Below, one piece after another: positions 6,140 through 12,625 of a DNA stretch of 12,625 nucleotides. The notes under the pieces are model-generated. The model did not search any database. It saw nothing but the letters and a program-made list of their open reading frames with translations, and had not been told where the DNA came from. A program made the translations under genes and the position numbers. The DNA is taken from the NCBI GenBank assembly GCA_030682595.1, contig JAUXNZ010000270.1, forward strand, positions 1-12,625. Direction: 5' to 3'. Origin of the DNA: Rhodocyclaceae bacterium. Lineage in GTDB: Bacteria > Pseudomonadota > Gammaproteobacteria > Burkholderiales > Rhodocyclaceae. How positions within the stretch are numbered: the stretch's first letter is position 1; every line of letters starts with the position of its first letter.

Positions 6140-7117
6140 ATGCTTGCCTACCTCATTCGCCGCCTGTTCTACGCCCTGCCGATCCTGATCGGGGTGAACA
6201 TCATTACCTTTGCGCTGTTCTTCATCGTCAACACACCTGACGACATGGCGCGCATGCATCTGGGAGCGAAGCGCGTCACCGCTGAAGCGATCGAGAAATG
6301 GAAGGCCGAGCGCGGCTACGACAAGCCGCTGTTCTGGAGCTCGGCAGCGGCCGGTGTCGACAAGATTACCGACACCATTTTTTTCGGCAAGTCGGTCAGG
6401 ATGTTCGCCCTCGACTTCGGCCGCGCCGACGACGGCCGCGACATCGCACGTGAAATCAAGGCGCGCATGGGGCCGAGCCTTGCGGTGGCCGTGCCGGTAT
6501 TTGTGCTTGGCCTGTTTTCCGCCATCAGTTTCGCGCTGCTGCTGGTGTACTTTCGCGCCACTTACCTGGATTTTGCCGGCGTGGTGCTGTGCGTGGCGAT
6601 GATGTCGATTTCCGGCCTGTTCTACATCATCGGCGGCCAGTGGCTGGTATCGAAGATCTGGCACCTGGCGCCGATTTCCGGTTATGCCGAAGGATTGTCC
6701 GCGGCGAAGTTCGTCATCCTGCCGGTGATTATCAGCCTGATTGCCGGCATCGGCTCGTCGGCGCGCTGGTATCGCACGATCTTTCTTGAGGAATACACCC
6801 GCGATTACGTGCGCACGGCGCGCGCCAAGGGCTTGCCGGAAAGCCTGGTGCTGTTCCGCCATGTACTGCGCAACGCGCTGATCCCCATCCTCACCGGCGC
6901 GGTGGTGCTGATTCCGACGCTGTTCATGGGCAGCCTGTTGATCGAGGCATTTTTCGGCATTCCCGGGCTGGGTAGCTACACCATCGATGCCATCAACGCG
7001 CAGGACTTCGCCGTGGTGCGGGCGATGGTGTTCATCGGCTCCGCGCTCTACATCGTCGGGCTCTTGCTCACCGATATTTCCTACACGCTGGTCGACCCGC
7101 GCATCAGGCTGCAATAA
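6140..7117 (+). CDS. Oligopeptide-type ABC transporter permease (OppB/DppB/YejB family)
   Basis: A 325-residue inner-membrane permease starting at the ATG at 6140. It begins with the family's usual MLAYLIRRLF entry into the first membrane helix (about 9-30). A ~75-residue periplasmic loop follows (35-110) before the remaining helices (about 112-135, 145-165, 190-207, 247-270 and 295-312). The cytoplasmic EAA loop that contacts the ATPase is clear: EYTRDYVRTARAKG (218-231), with the FGIPGLGSYT element after it (272-281) and the family ending VDPRIRLQ. It forms the pore with the next permease. Transport of peptides or similar solutes is inferred from the family; the substrate is unknown. No binding-protein gene precedes it. 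A TATAGT at 6126 might be a -10 box, but the supporting -35 is poor. Confidence 0.93.
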   Translation: MLAYLIRRLFYALPILIGVNIITFALFFIVNTPDDMARMHLGAKRVTAEAIEKWKAERGYDKPLFWSSAAAGVDKITDTIFFGKSVRMFALDFGRADDGRDIAREIKARMGPSLAVAVPVFVLGLFSAISFALLLVYFRATYLDFAGVVLCVAMMSISGLFYIIGGQWLVSKIWHLAPISGYAEGLSAAKFVILPVIISLIAGIGSSARWYRTIFLEEYTRDYVRTARAKGLPESLVLFRHVLRNALIPILTGAVVLIPTLFMGSLLIEAFFGIPGLGSYTIDAINAQDFAVVRAMVFIGSALYIVGLLLTDISYTLVDPRIRLQ

Positions 7118-7118
7118 A

Positions 7119-7204
7119 ATAATGGCCCCCCACGCTCACAAAATCAGTTCGCTGCCCCCCACTGGGGGGCGCATGGTGCCTTGGGACGGCCCTGCGACAC
7201 CATG
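7119..7204 (+). repeat. Intergenic repeat element, 86-base copy A
   Basis: This element fills the gap between the two permease genes. It begins ATAATG just after the first permease stop, contains a 7-bp hairpin GCCCCCC-ACT-GGGGGGC (7154-7170), and then the core CTTGGGACGGCC (7180-7191). It ends in CATG at 7201-7204, whose ATG is the start codon of the second permease gene. A second copy at 11948-12033 has the same overall spacing and about two-thirds identity by hand alignment. Confidence 0.65.
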
Positions 7205-8539
7205 AAAATCGTTCTACTCTGGTCGGACATCCTGTTCTTCCTGCTCATCGCAGCGGTGGTGGCGGGCGGCGTGTGGGCGAGCCGGGTCGAGCATTTGCGG
7301 CTGGCCTGGCGGCAGGTGGGGCAAAGTCGCGTCGGCATGGCGACGGCAACGGTGCTGCTGGCCTTCGTGTTGATTGCCATGCTCGATTCGCTACATTACC
7401 GCGAACGCCTGCCGGGAAACCAGGAAAACTACGCGGTCGAGGTGCGCTCGGCGCTCGATGCCGTGCTGAGCGGCCTGCGCACCCGCGCTGAAAAGACCTA
7501 CTCCGCGCCACTGGCGATGCACTTGTTTGCCAAGGAATCGCTCGATGCCGACCTGGGGCGCGACTTTCCGCGCCTGCAGCATGGCGGGGCGCATCTGGGC
7601 GAGAATCTGGCGGCGCACGATGGCGATATCGCCGGCAAGACGGTCAAAGGGCTGGGGCTGGGGCTGCTCGGTTGTCTGCTGTTTGCGCTGGTGAGTCTGC
7701 CGTTGCGCCGGGCTGCGCCGCACCTGGCCTGGAACGCACAGCTGGCCACGGTACTGGTGTTGTGTCTGCTGGCCGGGCCGGTCATCGTACTGGCCGGCGA
7801 CTACCACGTGCTCGGCACCGACAAGGTCGGCCAGGACGTGCTGTACCTGACGCTGAAAAGCGTGCGCACCGCGCTCTTGATCGGCACGCTGACCACGCTC
7901 ATCATGCTGCCGGCCGCCGTGGTGCTCGGTCTGTTGGCGGGTTATGCCGGCGGCTGGATCGATGACGTGATCCAGTATCTCTACACCACGCTCAACTCGA
8001 TTCCGGGTGTGCTGCTGATCGCGGCTTCCGTGCTGATGATGCAGGTGGTCATCGATACCCATCCCGAATGGTTTGCCACGGCGGCGGAACGCGCCGACGC
8101 GCGCTTGCTGGCGCTGTGCGCGATTCTCGGCATCACCAGCTGGACCGGATTGTGCCGCCTGCTGCGCGGCGAGGCGCTGAAGCTGCGCGAACTCGAATAT
8201 GTCCAGGCGGCGCGTGCGCTCGGCGTCTCGCACGCGCGCATTTTGTGGCGCCACATTCTGCCCAACGTCATGCACATCGTCATGATCGCCATCGTCATGG
8301 ACTTCTCTGGTCTGGTGCTGGCCGAGGCGGTGCTGTCCTACGTCGGCATTGGCGTCGATCCCAATACCATCAGCTTCGGCACGATGATCAACACCGCGCG
8401 CATGGAACTGGCGCGCGAGCCGATGGTCTGGTGGTCGCTGGCGGCGGCTTTCGTCTTCATGTTCGTGCTGGTGCTGGCGGCGAATCTGTTTGCGGACGTC
8501 ATGCGCGACGCGTTCGACCCGCGGGTGGTCAAACTGTGA
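7202..8539 (+). CDS. Enlarged oligopeptide-type ABC transporter permease (OppC/DppC/YejE family)
   Basis: A 445-residue inner-membrane permease from the ATG at 7202; an in-frame TTG at 7181 is within the repeat and less likely. OppC-type proteins are usually about 300 residues. Here the conserved HVLGTDKVGQDVLY segment, normally near residue 60-70, lies at 202-215. The extra N-terminal part has hydrophobic helices at about 8-28, 46-62 and 148-168, with a mostly polar segment between (about 65-145). The C-terminal half is a standard BPD_transp_1 domain with the ATPase-contacting EAA loop EYVQAARALGVSHARILW (332-349) and the end FDPRVVKL. A smaller insertion occurs near 285-302. The stop overlaps the GTG start of the ATPase gene (GTGA), so translation is coupled. 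It pairs with the previous permease in one importer; substrate unknown. Confidence 0.92.
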   Translation: MKIVLLWSDILFFLLIAAVVAGGVWASRVEHLRLAWRQVGQSRVGMATATVLLAFVLIAMLDSLHYRERLPGNQENYAVEVRSALDAVLSGLRTRAEKTYSAPLAMHLFAKESLDADLGRDFPRLQHGGAHLGENLAAHDGDIAGKTVKGLGLGLLGCLLFALVSLPLRRAAPHLAWNAQLATVLVLCLLAGPVIVLAGDYHVLGTDKVGQDVLYLTLKSVRTALLIGTLTTLIMLPAAVVLGLLAGYAGGWIDDVIQYLYTTLNSIPGVLLIAASVLMMQVVIDTHPEWFATAAERADARLLALCAILGITSWTGLCRLLRGEALKLRELEYVQAARALGVSHARILWRHILPNVMHIVMIAIVMDFSGLVLAEAVLSYVGIGVDPNTISFGTMINTARMELAREPMVWWSLAAAFVFMFVLVLAANLFADVMRDAFDPRVVKL

Positions 8540-10515
8540 GCCTGCTCGTTGTCAGGGATTTGTCGGTGGCCATCGGCGCTGCCGCGCCGGTTGACGGCGT
8601 GTCGTTCGAGATCGGGGACGGTGAAACGTTTGCGTTGCTGGGTGAATCCGGCTGCGGCAAATCGCTGACGGCGCTGGCTTTGCTGCGCCTGCTGCCCGAG
8701 GCAGCGCGCATTGCCGGTGGCAGCGTGCAGTTCGCCGGACAGGAGCTTTGCGCGCTGACCGAAGCGCAGATGCGCGGCGTGCGCGGCGGGAAAATCGGCA
8801 TGATCTTTCAGGAGCCGGGCGCCAGCCTTAACCCGGTGATGACGGTGGGCGCGCAGATTGCCGAAGCGTTGAACTTCCATACCGGCAGCGCGGCGGAGGA
8901 GAAAATCGTCGAGCTGCTTGCCGCTGTCGGCATTTCCGATCCGGCGCGACGCGCGACGGAGTATCCCTTCCAGATGTCGGGCGGCATGAAGCAGCGGGCG
9001 ATGACCGCGATGGCGTTGGCCGGTGAGCCGGCGTTGCTGATTGCCGACGAGCCGACCACGGCACTCGATGTCACCATCCAGGCGCAGGTGCTCGACCTGC
9101 TCGACGGCCTGCGCCGGCAGCGGCGCATGGCGATGTTGCTGATCAGCCACGATCTCGGCGTGGTGGCGCAGATGGCTGACCGCATCGGCGTGATGTATGC
9201 CGGTCAACTGGTCGAAGTGGCGCCGCGCGCAGCCTTTTTTGCCGCACCGGGACACCCGTACGCGCGCCGCCTGTTCGCGGCGCTGCCCGCTACGACGGCC
9301 GTGGATATGGCGGCGTTCCGCCAGCGCCGACTGTTGACGATTCCCGGCAGCGTGCCACCGCTCGGGACGCGGCATGTCGGTTGCCGCTTTGCCGCGCGTT
9401 GCGACGAGGCATTGCCGGTGTGTCGCACGACGCCACCGCCGTGGCGTGAATATGCGGCCGGTCAGCAGGTGCGCTGCCATCTTGAAATGGCGCGCGCCCT
9501 GGCGGCGGAAAGTGCCGACTTTGCGGCGCGCCAAAAAGTCGGCGCTGGCGGGACGGCGTCAGCCGTCCCGCTGGGTGAAATGCAGACGGCGTTGCTGGAG
9601 GCGCGCGACCTCAAGGTGCATTTCCCGATCCGGCGCGGTGTATTGCAAACGGTGGTCGGCCACGTTCGCGCGGTCGATGGCGTGTCTCTGACCCTGTTGG
9701 CGGGCCGCACCCTGGCGTTGGTGGGCGAGTCGGGCTGCGGCAAGACGACGGTCGGCAAGGCCATCCTCGGTCTGCAAACACCGACCGGCGGTGCAGTGAA
9801 GCTGTCCGGAAAACTGCTGCAGGGGCTGGCTCCGGCGGCGATGCAGATGGTCTTCCAGGACCCGTTCGGCTCACTCAATCCGCGCCTGCGGGTTGGTGAA
9901 ATTATTGCCGAGGGATTGCGCGCGCAGGTGGTTGCCGGCGACCCGGCGTTACGTGTGGCCAAACTGCTGGAACAGGTCGGCCTTTCCGGAGACATGGTGG
10001 GGCGCTATCCGCACGAGTTTTCCGGTGGTCAGCGCCAGCGCATCGCCATTGCCCGGGCGCTGGCGGTGCGGCCGCAAGTCCTGATTTGCGACGAACCGAC
10101 CAGTGCGCTCGATGTTTCGGTGCAGGCGCAGATTCTCAATCTGTTGACTGACTTGCAGGCGCAGTTGGGTCTGGCCTATCTGTTCATTACCCACAACATC
10201 ACGGTGGTCGATTATCTGGCGCAGGAGGTGGCGGTGATGTATCTCGGCCGCATTGTTGAATACGGCACGGTGGATGAGGTGTTACGCAGCGCTCGGCACC
10301 CCTATACGCAGGCGCTTTTGGCAGCGGTGCCGAAGATTGTTGGTGGGAGCGAATATATCCGCGTGGCGGGTGACCCGCCCTCGCCAGCCAAGGCACCGTC
10401 AGGCTGCCACTTTCATCCGCGTTGCCCGCGGGCGGAGCCACGGTGTCGGGAAGCCTATCCCGAGGCGGTGGTGTTCTCGGCAACGCATCGCGCACACTGC
10501 TTTTTTGCCACCTGA
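8536..10515 (+). CDS. Double ATP-binding protein of an oligopeptide-type ABC importer (OppD-OppF fusion, YejF-like)
   Basis: A 659-residue fusion of two ATPase units. I start it at the GTG at 8536, which overlaps the permease stop; the longer open frame upstream lies within the permease gene. First unit: Walker A GESGCGKS (36-43), signature SGGMKQR (148-154), Walker B LLIADEP (D171, E172). Second unit: Walker A GESGCGKT (397-404), signature SGGQRQR (496-502), Walker B LICDEP (D519, E520). Both catalytic sites look intact. Each unit ends in an oligopeptide-transporter C-terminal domain, seen from GHPYARRL and RHPYTQALL. Each of these holds four cysteines in a C-x5-C-x6-C...C pattern; structures of related mycobacterial transporters show such cysteines holding an iron-sulfur cluster. 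It would power the two permeases encoded upstream. At 659 residues it is longer than E. coli YejF (about 530), through the C-terminal extension and linker of the first unit. Confidence 0.95.
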   Translation: MSLLVVRDLSVAIGAAAPVDGVSFEIGDGETFALLGESGCGKSLTALALLRLLPEAARIAGGSVQFAGQELCALTEAQMRGVRGGKIGMIFQEPGASLNPVMTVGAQIAEALNFHTGSAAEEKIVELLAAVGISDPARRATEYPFQMSGGMKQRAMTAMALAGEPALLIADEPTTALDVTIQAQVLDLLDGLRRQRRMAMLLISHDLGVVAQMADRIGVMYAGQLVEVAPRAAFFAAPGHPYARRLFAALPATTAVDMAAFRQRRLLTIPGSVPPLGTRHVGCRFAARCDEALPVCRTTPPPWREYAAGQQVRCHLEMARALAAESADFAARQKVGAGGTASAVPLGEMQTALLEARDLKVHFPIRRGVLQTVVGHVRAVDGVSLTLLAGRTLALVGESGCGKTTVGKAILGLQTPTGGAVKLSGKLLQGLAPAAMQMVFQDPFGSLNPRLRVGEIIAEGLRAQVVAGDPALRVAKLLEQVGLSGDMVGRYPHEFSGGQRQRIAIARALAVRPQVLICDEPTSALDVSVQAQILNLLTDLQAQLGLAYLFITHNITVVDYLAQEVAVMYLGRIVEYGTVDEVLRSARHPYTQALLAAVPKIVGGSEYIRVAGDPPSPAKAPSGCHFHPRCPRAEPRCREAYPEAVVFSATHRAHCFFAT

Positions 10516-11883
10516 CTATTTTTTCTTTTGCGGCTTGTCGGTCTTCTTGGAGGTCGGCTTGGCGGTTTTCTTGGCGGTCTTCTTAGGGGCCGGCTTGGCT
10601 GCCGGTTTCTTGGTGGGTGAACTGGCTTTCTGCGGTTTTTTACTTTTCGCGGCAACGGATTTTTCGGGTGGCAATTTCGGCAGTGCACGGGAAATCTGCT
10701 CGTGGCTGGCCTGGCTGCCCGGCCGCGGTACCAGCAAATTAAGGCCGGGGCCGACCTTGGTGCGCGCGGTGATGCCGTTGATCTGCTTGAGGCGTGTCAC
10801 ATCCATGCCGCGTTGCGCCGCCAGCTTGTGCAGCGTCTCGCCGCGCTTCAGCGTGTGGGTTTGCCAGTTGGATAACGGCTTGTCTTGCGCGGTGTGGCGT
10901 TCCAGATTGGCGTTGAAGGTGTCAACCTTGCCGACCGGCAGCACCAGCGGGCCCGCCTGGTGGCCGTTCATCACCGGCCGGTGATAGGCTGGATTGAGCA
11001 GGATGAAGTCTTCGATCGACATTTCGGCCAGCCGCGCGGCGACGGCAACATCCATGCGACCCGGCTTCAGGACGGTTTCAAAATAGGGTTCGTTGGGAAT
11101 GGCGGCAAGGTTGAAGCCGAATAGTTCCGGCTGGGCGACGATATTCTTGAGTGCCTGCAGTTTGGGCACGTAGTAGCGGGTTTCGGCGGGCATCGTCAGG
11201 CTGGAATAATCGGTGGGCAGACCCTTCGCCTGATTCTTGGCAATGGCACGGGCGACGGCATTTTCACCCCAGTTGTAGGACGCCAGCGCCAGATGCCAGT
11301 CACCGTGCATTTCGTAAATGGTCTGCAGATAGTTCAGTGCGGCATCGGTCGAGGCGATGATGTCGCGCCGTTCGTCCACCCACCAGTTCTGTTCGAGGTT
11401 GTAGGACTTGCCGGTGGATGGAATGAACTGCCAGATGCCCAATGCCCGCGCGGAGGACAGCGCCAGCGGGTTGTAGGCACTTTCGACCATCGGCAGCAGC
11501 GCCAGCTCGGTCGGCATGCCGCGTTTTTCCAGTTCAACGACGATGTGATGAAGGTAGCGGCCACCGCGTTCGACGAAGGTGCGGCGCAGCATGTCGGGAC
11601 GATTGAGGTACCACGACTGACGGTTGGCCACCAGCGGACTGTGCAGGTCGGCCATGCCGAAGCCGTTGCGCATGCGCTGCCAGAGGTCGTCCGGCTCGAC
11701 CGTCAGATCGATCATCGGCGGCAGGGGGGGCGGATCTTCGATGACTTCCATTGGCAGGACGCGCGCGTGCGGCGGCGTCATCCGCTCGGTCGACGGCAAC
11801 TGATCTTCAGACGCATGTCCGGCTGTAGTGCTGGCAAGCAGGCTAATGACCAGCAACAGTCGAACGTTGGTGATGAGGAACAT
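10516..11883 (-). CDS. mltD: Membrane-bound lytic murein transglycosylase D-like protein with one LysM and a lysine-rich tail
   Basis: A 455-residue protein from the ATG at 11883, followed by a hydrophobic signal (about residues 1-23). The lytic transglycosylase domain (about 110-250) has the catalytic glutamate in PMVESAYNP (E134) and the family motifs ALGIWQFIP (147-155) and ASYNWGENAV (201-210). It would cleave peptidoglycan glycan strands in the periplasm, forming 1,6-anhydromuramic ends. One LysM peptidoglycan-binding module lies at about 342-386 (THTLKRGETLHKLA...). Unlike E. coli MltD, no lipobox cysteine is present, so the protein may be soluble or anchored by an uncleaved signal. The last 45 residues contain 18 lysines with Pro/Ala/Thr in histone-H1-like short repeats. 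Its stop codon abuts that of the ABC ATPase gene with no bases between. Confidence 0.92.
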   Translation of the reverse strand: MFLITNVRLLLVISLLASTTAGHASEDQLPSTERMTPPHARVLPMEVIEDPPPLPPMIDLTVEPDDLWQRMRNGFGMADLHSPLVANRQSWYLNRPDMLRRTFVERGGRYLHHIVVELEKRGMPTELALLPMVESAYNPLALSSARALGIWQFIPSTGKSYNLEQNWWVDERRDIIASTDAALNYLQTIYEMHGDWHLALASYNWGENAVARAIAKNQAKGLPTDYSSLTMPAETRYYVPKLQALKNIVAQPELFGFNLAAIPNEPYFETVLKPGRMDVAVAARLAEMSIEDFILLNPAYHRPVMNGHQAGPLVLPVGKVDTFNANLERHTAQDKPLSNWQTHTLKRGETLHKLAAQRGMDVTRLKQINGITARTKVGPGLNLLVPRPGSQASHEQISRALPKLPPEKSVAAKSKKPQKASSPTKKPAAKPAPKKTAKKTAKPTSKKTDKPQKKK

Positions 11884-11947
11884 GGGTAAACCAGGTTGCG
11901 CGGAAGGCGCCGAGTTTAAGCGACTTGACGGTTGAAAGCCAGCCAGG

Positions 11948-12033
11948 ATAATGACCACCCACGCGCGCAAATCCCGCTCCTGCCGCCTCACAAGGGGACG
12001 CTAGTCTTCTTGGGGCGGCTCGGCGCAGACATG
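11948..12033 (+). repeat. Intergenic repeat element, degenerate copy B
   Basis: It has the same layout as 7119-7204: ATAATG at the start, CTTGGG exactly 61 bases later (12009), and CATG 21 bases after that (12030). Ungapped hand alignment gives about 56 matches in 86. The hairpin seen in copy A is largely lost here. The final ATG (12031) does not open a convincing gene. Confidence 0.5.
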
Positions 12034-12173
12034 ATCCCAATGCCATCAGGCAGGCGATTGGCGACCTGGATTTCCCTGCCCGGAACTGGTTGTCTGCGGG
12101 AATCCACAATGGCCACAGCGTTGGCGGTGGTGCATTATCGCGCCGCGACTTACTGCTTTGCCAAACCATAATT

Positions 12174-12179
12174 GAGGAG
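12174..12179 (+). promoter_or_regulatory. Ribosome binding site of the dctP-like gene
   Basis: GAGGAG lies 8 bases before the ATG at 12188 and supports that start, which is followed directly by a signal peptide. Confidence 0.88.
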
Positions 12180-12187
12180 AATTCACC

Positions 12188-12625
12188 ATGAAGATGCGCA
12201 CACTTGTCATCGGTCTTGCCGCCGCGACCTTTTCGCTGGCCGCTTTCGCCCAGCAACCCATCGTGATCAAGTTCAGCCACGTCGTTGCGGCAGATACGCC
12301 CAAGGGCAAGGGTGCCGAGTTCTTCAAGATCAAGGCGGAAGAAATGACCAAGGGCCGCGTCAAGGTCGAGGTCTACGCCAACAGCACGCTCTACAAGGAC
12401 AAAGAGGAAATGGAGGCGCTGCAACTCGGCGCCGTGCAGATGCTGGCGCCGTCGCTGTCCAAGTTCGGCCCGCTCGGCGTCAAGGAATTCGAAGTCTTCG
12501 ACCTGCCCTACATCTTCGACGGCTACGACAGCCTGCGCAAGGTGACGCAGGGGCCGGTCGGCCGTCAGCTGCTCGACAAGCTCGAAGCCAAGGGCATCAA
12601 GGGCCTGACCTACTGGGACAACGGC
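12188..12625 (+). CDS. TRAP transporter solute receptor, DctP family (3' end outside window)
   Basis: The first 146 residues of a periplasmic binding protein; the frame is open to the last base. Residues 1-21 are a signal peptide (LAAFA before QQP). The mature start VIKFSHVVAADTPKGKGAEFF is typical of DctP receptors, followed by VEVYANSTLYKDKEEMEALQLGAVQM and FEVFDLPYIFDGYDSLRKV. These regions form part of the ligand-binding lobes, and the family typically binds C4-dicarboxylates or other organic acids. The arginine that usually clamps the carboxylate lies beyond the visible part, so the ligand cannot be judged. The two membrane subunits (DctQ, DctM) would be expected downstream. Confidence 0.95.
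   Translation, partial: MKMRTLVIGLAAATFSLAAFAQQPIVIKFSHVVAADTPKGKGAEFFKIKAEEMTKGRVKVEVYANSTLYKDKEEMEALQLGAVQMLAPSLSKFGPLGVKEFEVFDLPYIFDGYDSLRKVTQGPVGRQLLDKLEAKGIKGLTYWDNG

Larger units (their letters stand above)
11884..12187. other. Divergent intergenic region between mltD-like and dctP-like genes
   Basis: This 304-base gap should hold the promoters of both flanking genes. I see a degenerate repeat copy (11948-12033) and the ribosome site of the TRAP receptor gene. The short open frames within it lack ribosome sites and coding character. No confident -35/-10 pair or sigma-54 site could be picked by eye. Confidence 0.6.

Noticed and set aside
6110..7114. Minus-strand open frame of 334 codons opposite the first permease
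   Set aside because: His/Gln/Arg/Asp-rich translation typical of antisense to a membrane protein.
8338..9534. Minus-strand open frame of 398 codons opposite the permease/ATPase junction
   Set aside because: Antisense to clear Walker and signature motifs; no domain seen.
12121..12136. TGGC...TGC as a sigma-54 promoter for the dctP-like gene
   Set aside because: The GG and GC elements are about three bases too close together for a sigma-54 site.
11932..12171. Small plus-strand open frame (79 codons) between mltD-like and dctP-like genes
   Set aside because: No ribosome site, overlaps the degenerate repeat, and no recognisable protein character.
12167..12172. CATAAT as a -10 box for the dctP-like gene
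   Set aside because: The bases at the expected -35 position are CGCGAC-like, and the resulting start would fall in the ribosome site.

Overview
The window is GC-rich with dense gene packing and reads like a betaproteobacterial chromosome. Rhodocyclales or Burkholderiales relatives are my best guess, from the gene families present (long PAS/kinase-like DnaQ exonuclease, CBS-DUF294 protein, TRAP solute receptor) and from GC-rich intergenic repeats of a type I associate with those orders. This assignment is inference; no rRNA or other marker gene is present. I see no transposase, phage gene, CRISPR array, tRNA or rRNA.

Layout. 1-2950 (+): the 3' part of a degenerate-kinase/DEDDh exonuclease gene, followed 7 bases later by a CBS-domain/GlnD-like nucleotidyltransferase gene. 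2951-3046: convergent gap holding a 32-base repeat. 3047-4742 (-): a probable two-gene unit, a secreted ankyrin-repeat protein followed by a YSC84-family lipoprotein. 4803-5330 (+): a small lone TonB-type protein. 5331-5474: gap with two hairpins. 5475-5906 (-): a secreted single-domain rhodanese. 5907-6139: divergent gap with the second copy of the 32-base repeat (inverted) and a G-rich tract. 6140-10515 (+): an oligopeptide-type ABC importer made of two permeases and one double-ATPase protein, with no binding protein beside it. 10516-11883 (-): an MltD-like lytic transglycosylase whose stop codon directly abuts that of the ATPase. 11884-12187: gap with a degenerate repeat copy. 12188-12625 (+): the start of a DctP-type TRAP transporter receptor, cut by the window end.

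How the genes may work together. The first pair looks like a conserved sensory or nucleotide-processing module that in other proteobacteria often sits near an acetate-type sodium:solute symporter (recalled, not shown here). Much of the rest concerns the envelope: lipoprotein, periplasmic ankyrin protein, TonB, periplasmic rhodanese, peptide-type importer, murein hydrolase and TRAP receptor. The most unusual material is the exonuclease with a kinase-like module that appears to have lost its catalytic residues, the enlarged OppC-type permease, the lysine-rich tail on the transglycosylase, and a family of intergenic repeats, one copy of which supplies the leader and start codon of a permease gene. 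I do not see a clearly new multi-gene system; the strongest candidate is the exonuclease/CBS-nucleotidyltransferase pair.
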